A stretch of DNA of 64,000 bases from UBA1479 sp040218445 (GCA_040218445.1 JAVJRK010000010.1:868001-932000), one strand, 5' to 3'; numbered from the stretch's first letter, positions 1 through 8,303 are shown. A program made the numbers and translations. Notes: a model not told the origin generated them from the letters alone.

Positions 1-2
1 TA

Positions 3-755
3 CATGGTGTTAAGGGAAAGTGTTTTCTGACAGAAGAAGATTTTTCCAAGACGGCTTACGATCAGGGTTATACACGAGGGACATGTAAGGTGGAATTCGC
101 CGGACATTCTGATTGGCGTCTCCCGACCGCTTTGGAGCTTAGAAGTATACAGATTGATGATTCTGAAGACTACATGGAGCAAGTTGAGATACTCAAACAC
201 GTGTTTCTGTCGGGTGGCCCGTATACGCGAATGTGGTCGGCAAACACTAAGTGGGAATACAGTAGAATCAGCCGTCCCCTCGGCGGTGACAACCGTGTGG
301 TCGCATGGAATTTTAATTTTCATAAGTACATAGATCTTGGGGCGCCAACTCGTTCTGTCGCCGCATTGGTTCGGACGACCAGTGCAGATGAACTATCAGC
401 ATTTGCGTCTGGAGTAACCTCAGATGCAGTTGAAAATCGAAATATCCTTCATGCGGTCTCCGAAGAGCAAGCCCTTCAAGAAGGGCTCATTTCAGATGAT
501 CCCGAGCCAGAAATCGTGGAAGAATTTTTCTCGATCAAAGCGGAACCATCTATTTCTTTTGAGAAGGGACTAGAAGGCAATGATATTCGATGGAGTGACG
601 CGCAGGATAAGGCGCTAAGACATTATGATCTAACTCGACCGTATAGCAGAGACGAACTTGATGATCGATATTTTGAGCTGGGGCGTGATGCTCCGGATGC
701 GATTAAAAAGGTTGTACGAGACCATTATGACGCGCTCCTACCTTTCGCAGTCTAA
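3..755 (+). CDS. DUF1566 (Lcl_C-like) domain protein, 5' end outside window
   Basis: The frame is already open at the left edge, so the true start is not seen and only the last 250 residues are present. The run GHSDWRLPTALELRSI (visible residues 34-49) is the core signature of DUF1566/Lcl C-terminal domains, which occur in secreted or surface proteins of unknown role. The following 200 residues, acidic and without membrane segments, I do not recognise. A GTG at base 90 could be called as a start but would cut the domain, and coding-like sequence continues upstream of it. It converges with the next gene, overlapping by 18 bases. Low GC compared with the core genome, as expected for the island. 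Confidence 0.65.
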   Translation, partial: HGVKGKCFLTEEDFSKTAYDQGYTRGTCKVEFAGHSDWRLPTALELRSIQIDDSEDYMEQVEILKHVFLSGGPYTRMWSANTKWEYSRISRPLGGDNRVVAWNFNFHKYIDLGAPTRSVAALVRTTSADELSAFASGVTSDAVENRNILHAVSEEQALQEGLISDDPEPEIVEEFFSIKAEPSISFEKGLEGNDIRWSDAQDKALRHYDLTRPYSRDELDDRYFELGRDAPDAIKKVVRDHYDALLPFAV

Positions 756-1106
756 ATTTTCATTCAATCCACCTTGAATGATTTGCAGATGTGGAATTGA
801 GTCTAGAAGAGGCGCTTGTAGTTCGACTCCGAGTCGAAGCTTTAACTTCTGAACTGCTCGTAGAGCCTTTGTGTATACCGCAAGTTCCGCCGCATCTCTC
901 GTGTCTTGGGGGCATATTGTTTGATGGTGTCGGGAACGCATAATTTCTTGAAACATAACTATTTCTCCAACGGCAAACGGGTGAGGACGAACCATTGGAT
1001 TGATGAAAATAGCCTGTACATCATCGTCATCCCCAACCCAAACGCCTTCGAATGTGCTTACAGGATGTTCTTTTAAATGTTGTTTTGAAAATTCCTCATC
1101 TAACAA
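738..1106 (-). CDS. Hypothetical protein, 122 aa
   Basis: Begins with TTG (1106-1104) preceded at about 6 bases by GAGG on the minus strand; no ATG serves better. The product is soluble, with an acidic patch (GDDDDV, residues 25-30) and a leucine-rich helix near the C-terminus. I do not recognise a family. It converges on the DUF1566 gene and shares 18 bases with it. The 107 bases between it and the serine recombinase are very AT-rich and probably hold its promoter. It could be an immunity or regulator-type small protein, but nothing in the sequence proves this. Confidence 0.45.
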   Translation of the reverse strand: MLDEEFSKQHLKEHPVSTFEGVWVGDDDDVQAIFINPMVRPHPFAVGEIVMFQEIMRSRHHQTICPQDTRDAAELAVYTKALRAVQKLKLRLGVELQAPLLDSIPHLQIIQGGLNENLDCER

Positions 1107-1213
1107 AATAACCTCGCTCTATTTTTATTTTTGAGGCCATTATATCACAATTAGTAGAATATTTTTAATATTTCACATAATCGACTGTTTTAATTAAGTA
1201 AATAAATTTTCAT

Positions 1214-1816
1214 TTAACTAAAACCGAGTCCATTTCTCTGAAATGAGCGAGTTAAGGTGATGGGGGCTACCCGCAGGCGCTTGGCAATTTCTGCGACTGA
1301 CCCTTTCCGCTGGCATATCAGCTCGTGGGCACCGACAATCTCGTCGAGATTAAGAGCGAACGGTCTTCCTAAATGCTTTCCGCGCCGTCGCGCGGCTTCC
1401 ATACCAGCGATGGTATTTTCAACAATCAAGTCTCGGTGAAATTCGGCGACAGCGCTAAAAATGTGGAAGACAAGTTTGCCGCTCGGGCTGGTCGTATTAA
1501 TCCCCTCGGACATTGAACAGAAATCAATCCCCTCGCGCTCAAAGCGCACCAATAGATCAGAGAGATTAAGAACTGAACGCCCTAGACGGTCGAGCTTGAA
1601 CACCACAACGGTATCGCCGGACTGTAATTCTTCCAGCATCTGATCGAGACCGGAACGTTTGGCCTTCGCGCCCGAGACGCCGTGGTCGTTGAAGATGGGA
1701 TCGCAGCCGATGGCGTTCAGCGCATCGAGCTGCATTCGAAGCTTCTGATCTTTCGTGGAAACCCGCGCATAGCCGATTTTGCGGCCTCGGGATTCTATCT
1801 CTGGCCATGGGCTCAT
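1214..1816 (-). CDS. Serine recombinase (resolvase/invertase, Pin-Hin type)
   Basis: A 200-residue protein with the N-terminal catalytic domain of small serine recombinases: YARVSTKDQ with nucleophile Ser20, the FKLDRLGRS motif near residue 75, and a C-terminal helix-turn-helix of about 40 residues (SVAEIAKRLRVAPITLTRSF). Length is normal for the resolvase/invertase family, which catalyses site-specific strand exchange through a 5'-phosphoserine intermediate. CAGGAGG lies 6 bases before the ATG. No transposase or obvious invertible segment with flanking inverted repeats is visible beside it, so whether it serves a transposon, an inversion switch or island resolution is undetermined. Confidence 0.9.
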   Translation of the reverse strand: MSPWPEIESRGRKIGYARVSTKDQKLRMQLDALNAIGCDPIFNDHGVSGAKAKRSGLDQMLEELQSGDTVVVFKLDRLGRSVLNLSDLLVRFEREGIDFCSMSEGINTTSPSGKLVFHIFSAVAEFHRDLIVENTIAGMEAARRRGKHLGRPFALNLDEIVGAHELICQRKGSVAEIAKRLRVAPITLTRSFQRNGLGFS

Positions 1817-1977
1817 AACAGCCTCCTGTCGATAACATAAGGGAACCCTTCTGTTGGAGAACAGGAGCGCCGCGAGCAGCGATTACGCATCTCCAATTTC
1901 TGCGGCTTTGCGCGATTTTTCAACTCGTAATTTGGCAAATTTCTATAAAATATCCTTCCCGACAAAACCCTTCCCTT

Positions 1978-2325
1978 ATGTTCAAATCGATTTTTCGGCG
2001 CACCGCAATGGCTGCCGTGTTAATAGGTTCAATCTATCCACAGACTTCTTTCGGGACCGAATTTACGAGCGCGGATTTCCTGAAATGGAATGAGGCTAAC
2101 CAGAATTCTTACATCTGGTCTTCTGTCACCATGGCTGGTGTGATCGCTTCTCAAAATCGCCGTGAAGCCGCGCACTGCATTGATCGCTGGTACTCTGGAG
2201 ACGACAACACACGGCGGCTACGAAACGGGGAAATTCGTAAAACGCTAAACAAATACCCAGCCTATAATCCACAGGCCGTCATATTTGCGGTAATTCGCAA
2301 ACAGTGTGGACGGTTATTCAATTAG
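1978..2325 (+). CDS. Small secreted protein of unknown function, 115 aa
   Basis: Residues 1-25 form a Sec signal peptide: basic start (KSIFRR), a hydrophobic core and a likely cleavage site after SFG. The mature part of about 90 residues has two cysteines (in AHCIDRW and RKQCGRL) that could form a disulfide. The layout of a short exported helical domain with a C-terminal cysteine is reminiscent of Rap1a/Tai-type immunity proteins, but the similarity is weak and I would not assign it. No Shine-Dalgarno sequence precedes the ATG; an in-frame ATG at 2008 would remove the basic part of the signal. Confidence 0.5.
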   Translation: MFKSIFRRTAMAAVLIGSIYPQTSFGTEFTSADFLKWNEANQNSYIWSSVTMAGVIASQNRREAAHCIDRWYSGDDNTRRLRNGEIRKTLNKYPAYNPQAVIFAVIRKQCGRLFN

Positions 2326-2334
2326 GCCGCAGTT

Positions 2335-2739
2335 CTAAAGCTTGGGAATATCCAGGTTCGCCGTATCAATTCCGGTCGGTTCGTCCGGTTTGGAATCAGG
2401 CGAAGTTACTACTGGCGCGAAGATGGTATCCATATCCCGTCGAACCCGATCATTGAACATATCGAGGTCCGCTTTGGAGGGCGGGTTATCGGGGTCGTTC
2501 ATACGATCTTCCATTGGACGGATCACATCGTTTTTGTAATCCCATAGGTCTTGTTGCTTGCGTTGGGCTTCATCGCGTTCCTTGGTTAATCGCTTGTATT
2601 CAGGCGAACCAGGAGCAAGGTTTTCGAGTTTCTGGTCAAGCGCTTCGATGCGCTTTTCGAGATTTTGCAGCCGTTCATTCATACGCTGCCTGAAATCGTC
2701 AATGGTGCCTCGCGCCGATGCATAGGTCACGGGCTTCAC
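2335..2739 (-). CDS. Coiled-coil protein fragment, 134 aa
   Basis: Starts at GTG 2739. Residues 15-60 are a charged heptad-like helix (LQNLEKRIEALDQKLENL, 18 residues) and would form a coiled coil; the C-terminal part is acidic and proline-rich. I do not recognise the family. The start lies in the sequence where a relaxase remnant ends in another frame (2699-2881), so this may be the 3' end of a larger gene that lost its front at a deletion junction rather than a complete gene. It converges with the small secreted protein upstream on the plus strand, leaving 9 bases between the stops. Confidence 0.4.
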   Translation of the reverse strand: MKPVTYASARGTIDDFRQRMNERLQNLEKRIEALDQKLENLAPGSPEYKRLTKERDEAQRKQQDLWDYKNDVIRPMEDRMNDPDNPPSKADLDMFNDRVRRDMDTIFAPVVTSPDSKPDEPTGIDTANLDIPKL

Positions 2740-2881
2740 TATCCATCAGCCCGCGCGGCATAGTCCAGTCGTTCTCCATAAAGAGTTCTTTGGAAATCTC
2801 GCGCATACGGTTCTTGAAGAAGGGCAGGTTCTTTGCCGTCATTGTGTCGGCTTCGATGCGCGACCAAACGGCATGTGCATG
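2699..2881 (-). pseudogene. Relaxase/mobilisation nuclease remnant
   Basis: The minus strand here encodes HAHAVWSRIEAD followed by a basic stretch and MPRGLMDSEARD. This order (histidine-rich HxHxVWSRI motif, about 35 residues, then a MPRGL..S..RD block) is the middle of a family of alphaproteobacterial relaxases of integrative and mobilisable elements, which nick DNA at oriT. Only about 55 residues remain: upstream the frame enters unrelated sequence, downstream it stops at 2699. The catalytic tyrosine part is absent, so it cannot be functional. It marks an old deletion or recombination junction near 2880. Confidence 0.5.
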
Positions 2882-3100
2882 CCGGTAACGGATCAGGAGT
2901 CCGAATTGAGAGAGGCTGTGGATATCGACAAGGCCGCTTTCGACACGGCGGCCCTTAACGCAGAAGGGTATGTCGCTGATAAGGTCCAGGCGACGCAAGA
3001 ATGTCGTGTCGTGGCCATGGAGGTTGAGAAACAGGGATCCCGCGCAGAGAAATCGTTCGAGGCCTGCCGAGCCAGCGACGGCGCCTGGGAAATCTTGTGA
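2873..3100 (+). CDS. Short ORF coupled to the downstream secreted-protein gene (possible 3' fragment)
   Basis: A 75-residue charged, helical reading frame whose TGA overlaps the ATG of the next gene (TGATG at 3098-3102), the layout of translational coupling. It lacks a good ribosome-binding site and its first codons lie on the relaxase-remnant junction, so it is probably the tail of a gene whose front was lost, or a non-functional leftover. No family recognised. Confidence 0.3.
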   Translation: MCMPVTDQESELREAVDIDKAAFDTAALNAEGYVADKVQATQECRVVAMEVEKQGSRAEKSFEACRASDGAWEIL

Positions 3101-4818
3101 TGCGTCGGTGCCACCTGGTACTGGTGGCGGCCCTGGTCAGTGCCGCCCCCAGCATCCATGCCGCTGAACAATCTCAACACCGTCTCGCCTTTTCCAAGCG
3201 GTTGGGAGTCGAAATCCTGGCAGGAATGCAGAACGGTCACTGGTGCCGGGAAGCGCTCGATCTGGAGGTCCGCGCCCAAGACCGCCAGTTGTTCATTCGG
3301 GATGAATTTACTCGGCTCATGAGCCAGGTGGGTAAGCTGGTCGAGAAGGATTGCTCCGAAGCGGAAACGGCGTTGCTGAAAGGCATGAGCGCTGATGGCA
3401 GTGCTGCGATTTATCAAGGAAAAACGAGCAAGGCTGACCGTTGGGTCCCGCATCCACTTAACGTCGGCGCTGGTGAGCAGCAGGCGACGTCCAATGACGC
3501 CCAAGAGAAGGCTATAGCGAAGGAATATCCGCCGTCGCCCTCGGTCTCAAAGTCGGAACCGCATCAGGCTTCGACTGCTGTGCCCCAGTCACCTGCCCCA
3601 GCAGCGACTACTCCAGGTAATGTGTCTCAAGATTCGATCGTACCATTGCTGCCCAAATCGGCGGCGCTTACTCCGCTGCCCCGCGACGTCGATTACGCGA
3701 GCGCGATGTTGCGAATGGTGAAGGACAAGCTGTCACTTGCTCAGAACGATGATTTTCTTCGGTGCTGGGCTGAATATCGTTTTGAAAAAGAGTTTTCGCG
3801 GTTCAGGCGGCAGGAATTCAAGCTCCAGCCAGTACTAAAGAAGGCTCAGGAGGACCTAGCGGCGGCACTGGCGGGAAACGATGGCCAGCACATTACTGTG
3901 GTCATCACCGCAAATTTCGATAGATACGATTTCAAAACCCAGCAGTTTCCCATCTCCCTGAAGGCGGAAAAGATCACTTTACGCAAGAACTGCCACGCGC
4001 GATCCGACGTTGTGCCGAACGCATTCATGGTCAAAGTACCCGACTTGGATGCGATTACTGGCCTGCCGATGGAGAAGGATGCCGCCCAGGCGTTCGTCGC
4101 CAAGCGGACACGGTACGGCTCGGTCAATCGCCGCATTTCGATCGCGATGATGATCAAGGTGGATCGCGGTGGATTTGTCGAAGGGGCCTGGGGTCAGATG
4201 GAGACTTCCGGCACCATAGAGAACGTGGCGATCTTCGCAGACTCTGATGCAAAGCAGCCATTATATCGGATGGCGTCAGCGCAATTGGAAAGAAGGCGGT
4301 CGGCCCGAGCAGCGGAGAAGGCGGCGCTTGCTGAGGCTGAAGAAAGACGCAAGGCCGAACAGCGGCGACGGCTGATGCTTGCGCAACGGGACCGGTACAT
4401 CCAGGCATTGTCGTCAGCGCCGGCAAGCGTGAAGCTGGCCAACTGGATATCGGATGGCCAGATCGACATCTATACGAGGTTGAACAATCTGCGAACGGCA
4501 AGGGCTGCCGCTCTGGTTAGTGGGAAACCGGTCGATGTTTCCATGCTGATCCAAGTCGATGACGGTGGCCGGAATAATGTTGGCACCAAATGGCCGGGAA
4601 TGCTGAAGGTCACCGTCGGTGATGGGCAGCCCGACCTGCGCGACTCTGGCTGGTATCTGGTCCAGGGCTTGCTGACCGTGCCTGAAGGCAATTCCGTGCC
4701 GCCGGCTCAATTGTTGGCAAGCAAGGTCTTTAACTGCGCGGAGCCGAAATGTGCGGATGCCACAGACCCGGAAACCATTGTCGATCGTAAGCTTGCCAGC
4801 CTGGCCGCGTCGAATTGA
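3100..4818 (+). CDS. Exported protein of unknown function, 572 aa
   Basis: Residues 1-20 are a Sec signal peptide (MRRC start, VLVAALVSAAPS core, cleavage near IHA-A). Three parts follow: a domain of about 100 residues with two cysteines; a linker of about 80 residues rich in Pro, Ser, Thr and Ala; and a larger domain from about residue 185 that begins with DYASAMLRMVKDKL, contains many aromatic and charged residues, and is followed by an EAEERRKAEQRRR-type basic helix near residue 420. The C-terminus has a cysteine pair (FNCAEPKCAD). I cannot assign a named family. It is followed after 25 bases by a membrane-anchored protein, so the two probably act together in the periplasm or envelope. Confidence 0.75.
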   Translation: MRRCHLVLVAALVSAAPSIHAAEQSQHRLAFSKRLGVEILAGMQNGHWCREALDLEVRAQDRQLFIRDEFTRLMSQVGKLVEKDCSEAETALLKGMSADGSAAIYQGKTSKADRWVPHPLNVGAGEQQATSNDAQEKAIAKEYPPSPSVSKSEPHQASTAVPQSPAPAATTPGNVSQDSIVPLLPKSAALTPLPRDVDYASAMLRMVKDKLSLAQNDDFLRCWAEYRFEKEFSRFRRQEFKLQPVLKKAQEDLAAALAGNDGQHITVVITANFDRYDFKTQQFPISLKAEKITLRKNCHARSDVVPNAFMVKVPDLDAITGLPMEKDAAQAFVAKRTRYGSVNRRISIAMMIKVDRGGFVEGAWGQMETSGTIENVAIFADSDAKQPLYRMASAQLERRRSARAAEKAALAEAEERRKAEQRRRLMLAQRDRYIQALSSAPASVKLANWISDGQIDIYTRLNNLRTARAAALVSGKPVDVSMLIQVDDGGRNNVGTKWPGMLKVTVGDGQPDLRDSGWYLVQGLLTVPEGNSVPPAQLLASKVFNCAEPKCADATDPETIVDRKLASLAASN

Positions 4819-4843
4819 GAAAGATCTACAGAGGAATTAGGTC

Positions 4844-5884
4844 ATGAGCGAAACGACTGATTCCGGCGCGGCGCCGCAAGCGGGTGCTGGCGAGCAGGAA
4901 GCCGGCAATGCCGTGGGTGGTGGGACAGGCAAAAGGCTGACGGTCGGCGTGATAGCGCTGGTGGGGCTGGCTGGAAGCGGCTGGCTGTTTGCTAAGAACC
5001 AGGCAAACATTACCGCCAAAGACAGGATCGACGGCTTTCTGATCCGTCATGACTTGCGTCGAACTGTTGCCTACGGCGACGTTTCCGGATCTCCGTTTGG
5101 GTTCGCCACCCTCAGTGATGTTCGCATCACCATGTCGCCTTCCGCGGTCGCCAAGGCTGGATCGCTGACCGTCTCTGAAATCGACATGGACGGCGACATG
5201 ATTCTAGGCCTCCGACTCACGGCACAATCGGTTGAAGTTCCACTCTTGAAGTTGGCTCAGGACAACCCGCGAGATAACAGCCTCCACCATGCGATCGGTC
5301 TGGGCTACACGACCTTAAATGGCAGCATCGACATTAGTTTTCGTATAGACGACGAAAAAGGGGTTCTGTCCCTTGACACTTCTGGAGATGCCGACGAGGC
5401 AGGTAGCTGGAAACTCAGATTGAAACTGGGAGGCTTTGACGGCGGCACCTTGAACTCCTTGTATGAGATTACGAAATCGACTGGTGGAGAGGTTGTTCAG
5501 AAGTTCCTAGAGATTGCCATTAAGGGGGCAGAGGCAATTACGAAGCTGACGCTTGTAGAGGCGAGCTTAAGCTTGGAGAACTCCGACTATTTTCAGCGTA
5601 GCAACGACATTCCAATTGCGGACATCCCTCCGGATGGCGGGTCGGCGGCCCCTCGTGTCGCAGCTATTAACGATACTGAATTGGTGAGAGGGGGAATGAA
5701 TCCAAGTGAAGCCCGAGAAGCCGTAATGTCGATCGACGAGTGGGTGAAGGAGGGTGGAGCGCTTCAGATTGAGAGCAACCTGACACAGCCCGTTCCGCTC
5801 TTTAAGCAGGGAAACTTGTTCTCGCCGACGTTTGACAGCATCGGGAAATACCTGGCAGCGACTAAAAGTAAGATCACGCATTAG
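4844..5884 (+). CDS. Membrane-anchored periplasmic protein of unknown function, 346 aa
   Basis: A 30-residue Gly/Ala-rich cytoplasmic tail is followed by one membrane segment (about residues 32-50, VGVIALVGLAGSGWLFA), then about 290 residues outside. The YGDVSGSPFGFATLSDVRI block (19 residues) just after the membrane segment, with repeated beta-strand-like stretches, is reminiscent of DUF945/AsmA-like proteins whose sheets face the periplasm, but this is only a resemblance. AGAGGAATT lies 10 bases before the ATG. It is the second gene of a likely two-gene unit with the exported protein upstream, separated by 25 bases. Confidence 0.7.
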   Translation: MSETTDSGAAPQAGAGEQEAGNAVGGGTGKRLTVGVIALVGLAGSGWLFAKNQANITAKDRIDGFLIRHDLRRTVAYGDVSGSPFGFATLSDVRITMSPSAVAKAGSLTVSEIDMDGDMILGLRLTAQSVEVPLLKLAQDNPRDNSLHHAIGLGYTTLNGSIDISFRIDDEKGVLSLDTSGDADEAGSWKLRLKLGGFDGGTLNSLYEITKSTGGEVVQKFLEIAIKGAEAITKLTLVEASLSLENSDYFQRSNDIPIADIPPDGGSAAPRVAAINDTELVRGGMNPSEAREAVMSIDEWVKEGGALQIESNLTQPVPLFKQGNLFSPTFDSIGKYLAATKSKITH

Positions 5885-6003
5885 GTCGGCGCCTGACGAC
5901 TGTGTCTCTCTTGGGCGTGGCGTTAAGGATTGAGCGATCTGCTGATTGAGCCATTGAAAAGCTCCGACAACCCGAGGGAATAGGTTCGAGTAAATTGACG
6001 ATT

Positions 6004-6030
6004 AAGGGGCACCCATAGTATGAGCCCCTT
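6004..6030. terminator. Hairpin after the exported-protein operon
   Basis: AAGGGGC (6004-6010) and GCCCCTT (6024-6030) form a 7-bp stem with a 13-base loop. There is no T-run, so if it ends transcription it is not a classic intrinsic terminator. The rest of 5885-6196 holds no gene that I can support. Confidence 0.3.
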
Positions 6031-6140
6031 CGCACGTAACGTTTTCTCGTTTGCAGTTCTTACGTTACTTTGACGCCTTTTTGCGGAGCATCTTCGACAA
6101 TTTTCTTTTTTCCTTTGTCGTAGGGGGGTGGATAGAAAAA

Positions 6141-6169
6141 TTGAATCACCGTGTTCAGAGCAGTAGAAT
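6141..6169 (+). promoter_or_regulatory. Sigma70-type promoter of the zeta-like toxin operon
   Basis: TTGAAT (6141-6146) and TAGAAT (6164-6169) are 17 bases apart and lie 28 bases before the ATG of the small upstream gene. Both boxes match the consensus at five positions. Confidence 0.6.
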
Positions 6170-6196
6170 TTACGGGAGTAATTTAGCGAGGCACAG

Positions 6197-6457
6197 ATGT
6201 CGAATAAGGCCAGGGTGCACGATCCAATCCATAGCCAGGACGTAGCAGACCCGAGTGACACTATCTGGCGCGAAATAGGCCGCGCCTTGCGCAAAGGCGA
6301 TGGCAGCGCCGCCCTTGCTCGTCTCGCAGCCGGCTATCCAATCTACTACAGCGAACCCGACACCCCTGCCGGCCTTGTCATCAAACGCCATCCTTGCGGC
6401 CGCCGTGAACTCGTCCGCTGCGACCCTGCCGGCGATCAGGTTATCCGCGTTCTTTGA
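6197..6457 (+). CDS. Putative antitoxin/partner of the zeta-like protein, 86 aa
   Basis: A small soluble protein with a central block PIYYSEPDTPAGLVIKRHP and RRELV, a pattern found in small genes directly before zeta-toxin-like kinases in Proteobacteria. GAGG precedes the ATG by 6 bases. Its TGA overlaps the TTG start of the toxin-like gene (TTGA, 6454-6457), so translation is probably coupled. No DNA-binding motif is obvious, unlike antitoxins that autoregulate. Its role as antitoxin is inferred from position and from similar pairs elsewhere. Confidence 0.65.
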   Translation: MSNKARVHDPIHSQDVADPSDTIWREIGRALRKGDGSAALARLAAGYPIYYSEPDTPAGLVIKRHPCGRRELVRCDPAGDQVIRVL

Positions 6458-7062
6458 CCTCGAAACCCCAACTGTGGGTTTTTGCTGGACCCAACGGTGC
6501 CGGCAAATCGACATTCGCCGCCCGGCACGTCGCCTCTCGGATTCCCATCGTGAACCCTGATTTCATTGCCCAAGAAATCGCGCCTGGCCCAACCAGCACC
6601 GCTGTGTTGCTACGCGCCGGTCGGCTTGCCATCGAGCAACGCGGCCGCTTCATCAATGCCGGCACCACCTTCGCGATGGAAACCACTTTGACAGGACAGG
6701 GGGAGCTGCGCTTCATGCGCGCTGCTCGTGACGCAGGTTACAAGGTCAATCTCGTTTTTATCGGCCTTGCCCGCCCCGAGGATTCTTATAGCCGTGTCGT
6801 CGGTCGCGTCCAGGCCGGCGGTCACTCTATTCCTTTGGCTGACATCGAGCGGCGATTTTCCCGAAGCCTCTCCCACCTTCCCGATGCCATGCGCACAGCT
6901 CACCGATCGTTTGTCATCGACAACACCAGCGACCGATTTCGATTGATGCTTGTCTGCGAACATCAGACAGCCAGATTCGTCAATCGTTCATTATCTGCCT
7001 GGGTCAAAACCGCGATCCCTAAAGAGCTACGTCAGTCTCCCGAAATGGGTATAGAGTTTTAA
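6454..7062 (+). CDS. Zeta-toxin-like P-loop kinase, 202 aa
   Basis: Walker A GPNGAGKST at residues 12-20, then NPDFIAQEI and a METTLTG block (residues 70-76) that in zeta/PezT-type proteins line the substrate pocket; an IDRRF-like LADIERRFSRSL segment near residue 128 corresponds to the arginine-bearing lid. Zeta toxins phosphorylate UDP-N-acetylglucosamine; many chromosomal relatives of about 200 residues have unproven substrates. The start is TTG, within the stop of the partner gene, which would keep toxin output low. Looks intact. An alternative is a metabolic or stress P-loop kinase rather than a toxin. Confidence 0.8.
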   Translation: MTSKPQLWVFAGPNGAGKSTFAARHVASRIPIVNPDFIAQEIAPGPTSTAVLLRAGRLAIEQRGRFINAGTTFAMETTLTGQGELRFMRAARDAGYKVNLVFIGLARPEDSYSRVVGRVQAGGHSIPLADIERRFSRSLSHLPDAMRTAHRSFVIDNTSDRFRLMLVCEHQTARFVNRSLSAWVKTAIPKELRQSPEMGIEF

Positions 7063-7194
7063 CCTCGCTCCACCTGGGCATCCGCCAGGCTGAATAAATC
7101 GACAAGTTGGCAGCCTTCCTTTTTTCTGCTGCTTTCAGTTCGTTTCTCGCCGAACGTTTCTGCAACGACTTTCTCGCCAGGTGCGACTCTGAGG

Positions 7195-8043
7195 CTAGCC
7201 GTCCCCGTCAAGACCCCTGACACGCAAAGAGTACTCCAAGTCAGACTCTGATTTCTGACGGCGGTACTTTGGAGAAATATCCACCGTTTTTGGAAGCTGT
7301 CCGATACGGTTAAGTTCAGGTTCGGCGTCCTCGCGGTCGCGCGAGATCGCAATGTTCGGAGCGTTTATGCCGTTTATGGAACCGCCGTTCAGAGCCGCGT
7401 CGATAAATTCAGCCTGCCAGACGGGGGCTAATTCAACGTGGGATTCCTGGTGGCCAGGGAAAAGTCGCCAAAGGGCGGGAATAGAAAAGTTGAAACGGAT
7501 ATCTGAAAACAAGGTGTCGCCAAAATCGATGTAGACCCCCACTTTGCTGTTCACCCAAGTTCTTATCAGCACACAATTGCCGATAGGAATTCTCAGCTTG
7601 AGGGGTGAGTTTTGCAACACTCGCGCATGGCTCAGCTGAAGGTCGAAACGCTTTTTCTCTCGTTTAACACGAAGGCCATTTATGACCCACGCCATGTTTT
7701 CGTAGAACGTTTCCCGCGCTTCTCGTGCTGCGAATGATATAGGTGAATGTTGAAATTCGATCACTCGACCACAATCTGTTTTTACATCCGCTCGGTGCTT
7801 CTCTCCACGAATCGAAGTCACGGTCACTTCTCGGCAGCGTTCGGGAAAAATTCGTTTCCATTCACGGTGCCAATCGGTTTCAGGCTCCCACCAAGGGTCG
7901 CAGTTTTTCCCCCGCTTATGTGCCCAATGATGAATTCGTATGTTCCCGCATTTGGGAGTGGTTTCTTCACCACATAATGGGCAGATGCCTTTAAGCCCTC
8001 GTTCTGCTTTGCGGCGATCACCTTCGACAATTGAAAACTCCAT
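7195..8043 (-). CDS. CoiA-like nuclease family protein, 282 aa
   Basis: An N-terminal zinc-finger-like part (CPLC near residue 20, PKCG, HHWAH) is followed by WWEPETDWHREWKRIFP, then EKHRADVKT and VIEFQHSPIS (residues about 75-100), the conserved blocks of the CoiA-like family with a restriction-endonuclease-type fold; D in HRADV and E-x-Q in IEFQ are the likely metal/catalytic residues. CoiA itself promotes recombination during competence in Firmicutes; proteobacterial relatives occur singly in genomic islands with unknown role. I start at the ATG at 8043 because the N-terminal MEFSIVEGDRR matches the family; an ORF extension to 8115 adds a hydrophobic stretch that does not. It could be a DNA-processing or defence nuclease. 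Confidence 0.8.
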   Translation of the reverse strand: MEFSIVEGDRRKAERGLKGICPLCGEETTPKCGNIRIHHWAHKRGKNCDPWWEPETDWHREWKRIFPERCREVTVTSIRGEKHRADVKTDCGRVIEFQHSPISFAAREARETFYENMAWVINGLRVKREKKRFDLQLSHARVLQNSPLKLRIPIGNCVLIRTWVNSKVGVYIDFGDTLFSDIRFNFSIPALWRLFPGHQESHVELAPVWQAEFIDAALNGGSINGINAPNIAISRDREDAEPELNRIGQLPKTVDISPKYRRQKSESDLEYSLRVRGLDGDG

Positions 8044-8156
8044 GAGCCACAGCTCTCGATCAGGGTGACAGCGGGCAAAAACGGTTGTCAAAAGGAGGAG
8101 GGCTGTCGCCGTCATTCCTCGGCAAGAAAACTTACTTGGTGATTTTATACATAAAA

Positions 8157-8173
8157 TAGAAAATATTTTTCTA
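8157..8173. promoter_or_regulatory. AT-rich inverted repeat upstream of the CoiA-like gene
   Basis: TAGAAA (8157-8162) and TTTCTA (8168-8173) form a dyad in an AT-rich stretch that also reads TATAAA on the minus strand closer to the gene. Possible promoter/operator region; no second promoter element is convincing. Confidence 0.3.
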
Positions 8174-8207
8174 ATTCAGTAGGCAGGTTCACGAAGGAAA
8201 CTGGGTT

Positions 8208-8230
8208 GGCCGGATTCTCTCATTCCGGCC
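8208..8230. other. GC-rich hairpin in the spacer 8044-8303
   Basis: GGCCGGA (8208-8214) pairs with TCCGGCC (8224-8230) around a 9-base loop. It lies about 75 bases beyond the end of the DUF6527 remnant on the minus strand and could end that transcript, but it has no T-run. Confidence 0.3.
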
Positions 8231-8303
8231 GGAGGTGAATCTGGGAAAGAGTCAAAGAGACGATGGACTCTACCTAAAAATGGAGGAGAAATCGGGACTC
8301 AGG

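Noticed and set aside
7059..7352. Minus-strand 97-residue frame after the zeta-like gene
   Set aside because: Overlaps the C-terminal part of the CoiA-like gene in another frame, with no family or start signal.
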